From the NCBI RefSeq assembly GCF_040581485.1, contig NC_090128.1:31774931-31838930 (forward strand): a DNA stretch of 64,000 nucleotides, read 5' to 3'. A program made the position numbers and the translations under genes. The stretch comes from Linepithema humile. Lineage: Eukaryota > Arthropoda > Insecta > Hymenoptera > Formicidae. The notes beneath the pieces are model-generated. The model did no database searches. It was not told the DNA's origin and was given only the letters and a program-made list of their open reading frames with translations. Numbering within the stretch: the stretch's first letter is position 1; the number at the start of each line of letters is the position of its first letter. Below, in pieces: positions 61,270 to 64,000 of this stretch.

Positions 61270-64000
61270 GTCGCATTTTTACGATTGTAAACCAATTGTA
61301 AACTCGCACGCGCGAACGTCGCTCGCGCTTTATAGGGACTGATGGGACTCCGAAGCGAAAGAAATATGCCATGCGTCGTAATTGATTGCACCTTCGCTAT
61401 GCACGGATGTAATGACATTTACAGGGAAGGACAAGGATCGTCGCTTCTTCTTTCCTTTTTTTTTTTTTCGTCGCACATATAAGGAGTATCCCGCGAAACG
61501 GCCCGAGGTTAACGACCCGGGCGGAGTGGGGGAGACAGGAAGGAAGGCCACCGGCGAAAAAGTGCCTCGATTCCGCGTACGAACCTGCACTTGTTGCACG
61601 CGATTATGCATGCATTAGGCGTATTCCGAGTGCGCTCGGCTCCAGATTGCAATCAAGTAAAGATGGATTGCTTCACCTCCGTGGACTCGCGATGCTGCGG
61701 ATACCGCCATGACGAATACATGTTTTACATTTACCTTTTTACTCCTCGTCGACGAGAGCAAAATTGAGAGAGGCACTTTAATTGTAATGAAACGCCAAGA
61801 GCCGGCATACTCGGGTATTAAGACCTCAGAGACGGCATTAAAGTTTCTTTCTCTGCTAAATGTAGAATACAGGTCAGTGTGCGTCCAGGACTCTCGTCGT
61901 TCGCGTTATCCACGCCAATGGCGCGGCGGCGACAAAAGAGGCTCGAGCGCGCGGCCACGTTTAAGCCGGACAATCCCTTGTTATTATTCGCAATACATTA
62001 ACGTCAAGCGTAACCCCGTATTACGAAGGGCTCCGCACTCAAGGCGGACAACGCGATCTCGAGTGTCTTCGGTTTAGCACCCACACTTGGAGCGTCTACG
62101 CCAATGGCGGTCGAACGAGGGCCGAGGAAGGACCGGTTCTCTCTCCGGTCGTGCGAGGTCCCTTCTACTACCCGTCGGGCTCCGATCCGCGGAGCCTTAC
62201 GAGGAGGCCCCCTGGGCCCCACGCTGCACCGACTCGTTCGCTTGATCCTCTCTCGGGCGAGCAAACTAACTTCGGGATCCCGAGAGGTTCGTTGCGAATA
62301 GGCTACCACTCGTTAACGCACAGCCTGCGAGATGCTAAATTCATTGTCAAGAACACTTTCGCATTTTTCAAAATGCAAAGTGAGACTAGCTTTGCATTAG
62401 TGATGGGCGAGAAATGTATTTTCTTAGAAAAATCTAGGCGTAGCAGTTCAGCGGAAAAAAATCATCACTGCATTTTTATTCTCGAAAGAAAGAATTCAAA
62501 GTGGCATATTTATATTAATTTTTACGCTTGGATGTTTAACGACATGACATTAGAATTCCGCTGATTCCACTGCGGACAAAAATTTTGAAAGAATGACTCT
62601 ACACAAATTCATCGAATACATAATAAATGCTCGCACACTCTAAAAAAAAAAAAACGCATTCAAGTCTCTTGTAAACGTACGTAAACATACTTTCACGTTG
62701 CTCGCTATACTAACACGCACGTATACACGGGAGCAACCAGCAGAGTCGGGGTCACGCCAGTCCTGCCAGTCTAATTGCACATCGCTTGTTTACGCAATTA
62801 GTTAATTACGTCTGCTGGGAGTGAGTCGCGGTGGAATGCACCGTTAAATACCAAGTATAACGAGGATTCCGTCCGCGGCGGAAGAGTATCGGCTCTAATC
62901 GATGCCCGGCGCGATAAGACTCCCGCGCCAATCGTCTCCCGCGAGTCGGGCTTATAAATGATTCGTCGCGATCGCCGACGTACCGCGTAATTCACTCCCC
63001 GGATAGAGCGTGTGCCCGCGGCGATTCTCCTTGCACCAGGCAGAATCGGCTCCCTTTGATTGCCCCTGTCCGCCATATAGAAGCGCGCCCACTCTCCGTA
63101 GGTGGTATCTCTCGTGCGTTTTTCTTTTTTCCCCCAAGCCGTTCGACTTGACGCGATGGAGCACGCAAGTGGTTCGATAACTTCCAGCCATAGTTACGCA
63201 GCGGGGTGATACCGATCGGTCGATACGTCATCCACGATAACTCCCTCCTCCTTCTTCCGTCGGATAAGGAAGTGGATCCCCAGGGGGCTGAGGGGGGCGG
63301 CGCGAGGCCATCCTTCCAATTAATAAATTCACCTTGCGTCCGCCCGCCCGTCTCCCCGCCTCTTCATACGTGGCCGTTTCGTACCGGACGACGCGGCCGT
63401 AATTTCAGCCGCGACGCGCAGCGGGAACGCGACGTAATAGCGACCTTACTCTAGACACGCGTCTGCTCGCGTGACTCCGCGTTTTCTCCAATCTTCCGGA
63501 AGTCCCACGCCGACGTGGCTGATCGATTTCTCGAGCGCATGCTGCGTCGTTGCGTGTCGATTAATAAAAAAATTTCGACCGAAATGTTAGCGCGCGCGCG
63601 TGTTCGAAGAAGGAAACCTTTATTCTCCGATTCGTATGCACCGGCAAGTCGTCCAGGCATCCTCGTGCGATATACCTTGGCTATTAAGCGCCTGGCCGGA
63701 AAGCGGATGCCGACAAGGTCGGCCCGTCGTGCTCCCAGGAAAACTTCTTTCCGCGTTAATTAATCAATTCCCCTCGTTTCTCGATTATATGCCGGGAGCG
63801 TTGCCAATGGCGTAACTTAGCTTATACGCTTGACGCATGCCCGGAGCATAACGATATTATTCCTGCCACGATTTACCGCCTGATGCAGATAACTGACGAC
63901 CAAGAACGCGCATTACGCGCGTTTCTCCTCGAGAAGTAGCAAATCGATTTGCCCGCTCGTTAATAAGCGTTTTGTCTCTTTACAATTTATCAAAAACAAT
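61270..64000. other. non-coding to window end; CpG-rich with a short AT-rich island
   Basis: No supported gene. Frames at 61709-62077 and 62151-62564 (plus) and 62798-63231 (minus) overlap others and lack motifs. 62.33-62.7 kb is AT-rich and ends in an A12-13 run near 62,643-62,654. A gene whose exons lie beyond 64,000 may use this as upstream or intronic DNA, but that cannot be seen here. Confidence 0.5.

Larger units (their letters stand above)
59300..61270. promoter_or_regulatory. CpG-rich, repeat-dense region, possibly promoter-associated
   Basis: Clustered GTC, AT and T repeats lie in CpG-rich DNA. A possible minimal first coding exon is visible on the plus strand: ATG at 60394 (context AATATGG) reads MAGVK to 60408, followed directly by a good donor GTAAGG. 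No downstream exon is identifiable, so both promoter and exon are inference. Frames of 60-117 codons here are composition-driven. Confidence 0.18.

Overview
This window looks like nuclear DNA from an insect. The one convincing gene has four short introns (64-345 bp), most of the sequence is non-coding, dinucleotide and trinucleotide microsatellites are frequent, and CpG-rich and AT-rich stretches alternate on a kilobase scale, as in hymenopteran genomes. An ant or other hymenopteran is my best guess, but nothing in the sequence proves it. There are no operons, Shine-Dalgarno sites, IS elements or CRISPR arrays.

Layout. (1) 38-1842, plus strand: the last five exons of a coiled-coil axonemal protein of the DUF4201 family (CCDC113/CFAP263 or CCDC96/CFAP184). 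Its 5' end lies left of the window. All five exons join in one frame to 335 residues, and a poly(A) signal overlaps the stop codon. This is the only gene I am confident of. (2) 1.85-24 kb: mostly intergenic or intronic DNA, AT-rich in large parts. It holds a promoter-like CpG/CT-rich patch at 8.4-9.2 kb, a 380-codon antisense-type ORF at 13.1-14.2 kb that looks like chance, and a weak candidate minus-strand terminal exon at 19.08-19.27 kb. (3) 24.18-25.07 kb, minus strand: a candidate small three-exon gene of about 170 codons, the best new-gene candidate here. (4) 25.8-36 kb: a possible first coding exon at 25,775 and a 50-bp exon with near-ideal splice sites at 31,831-31,880. Their phases fit each other and a third possible exon at 35,863-36,037. 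(5) 35-45 kb, 47-48.5 kb and 59-62 kb: CpG-rich DNA with GA/CT, CGG, GTC and AT microsatellites and many long arginine-rich chance ORFs. No gene is certain, although some patches look like promoters. (6) 57.9-58.7 kb, minus strand: a weak two-exon candidate in an AT-rich island.

How things fit together: apart from the ciliary gene there is no visible pathway or system. Over 60 kb to its right is gene-poor. It is either intergenic or the very long first intron or upstream control region of a gene outside the window. Several perfect inverted repeats, including a mirror pair of AP-1 sites and a C/EBP-like palindrome, are the clearest non-coding structures. I found no tRNA, rRNA, known insect microRNA, transposase, reverse transcriptase or viral protein remnant by reading.
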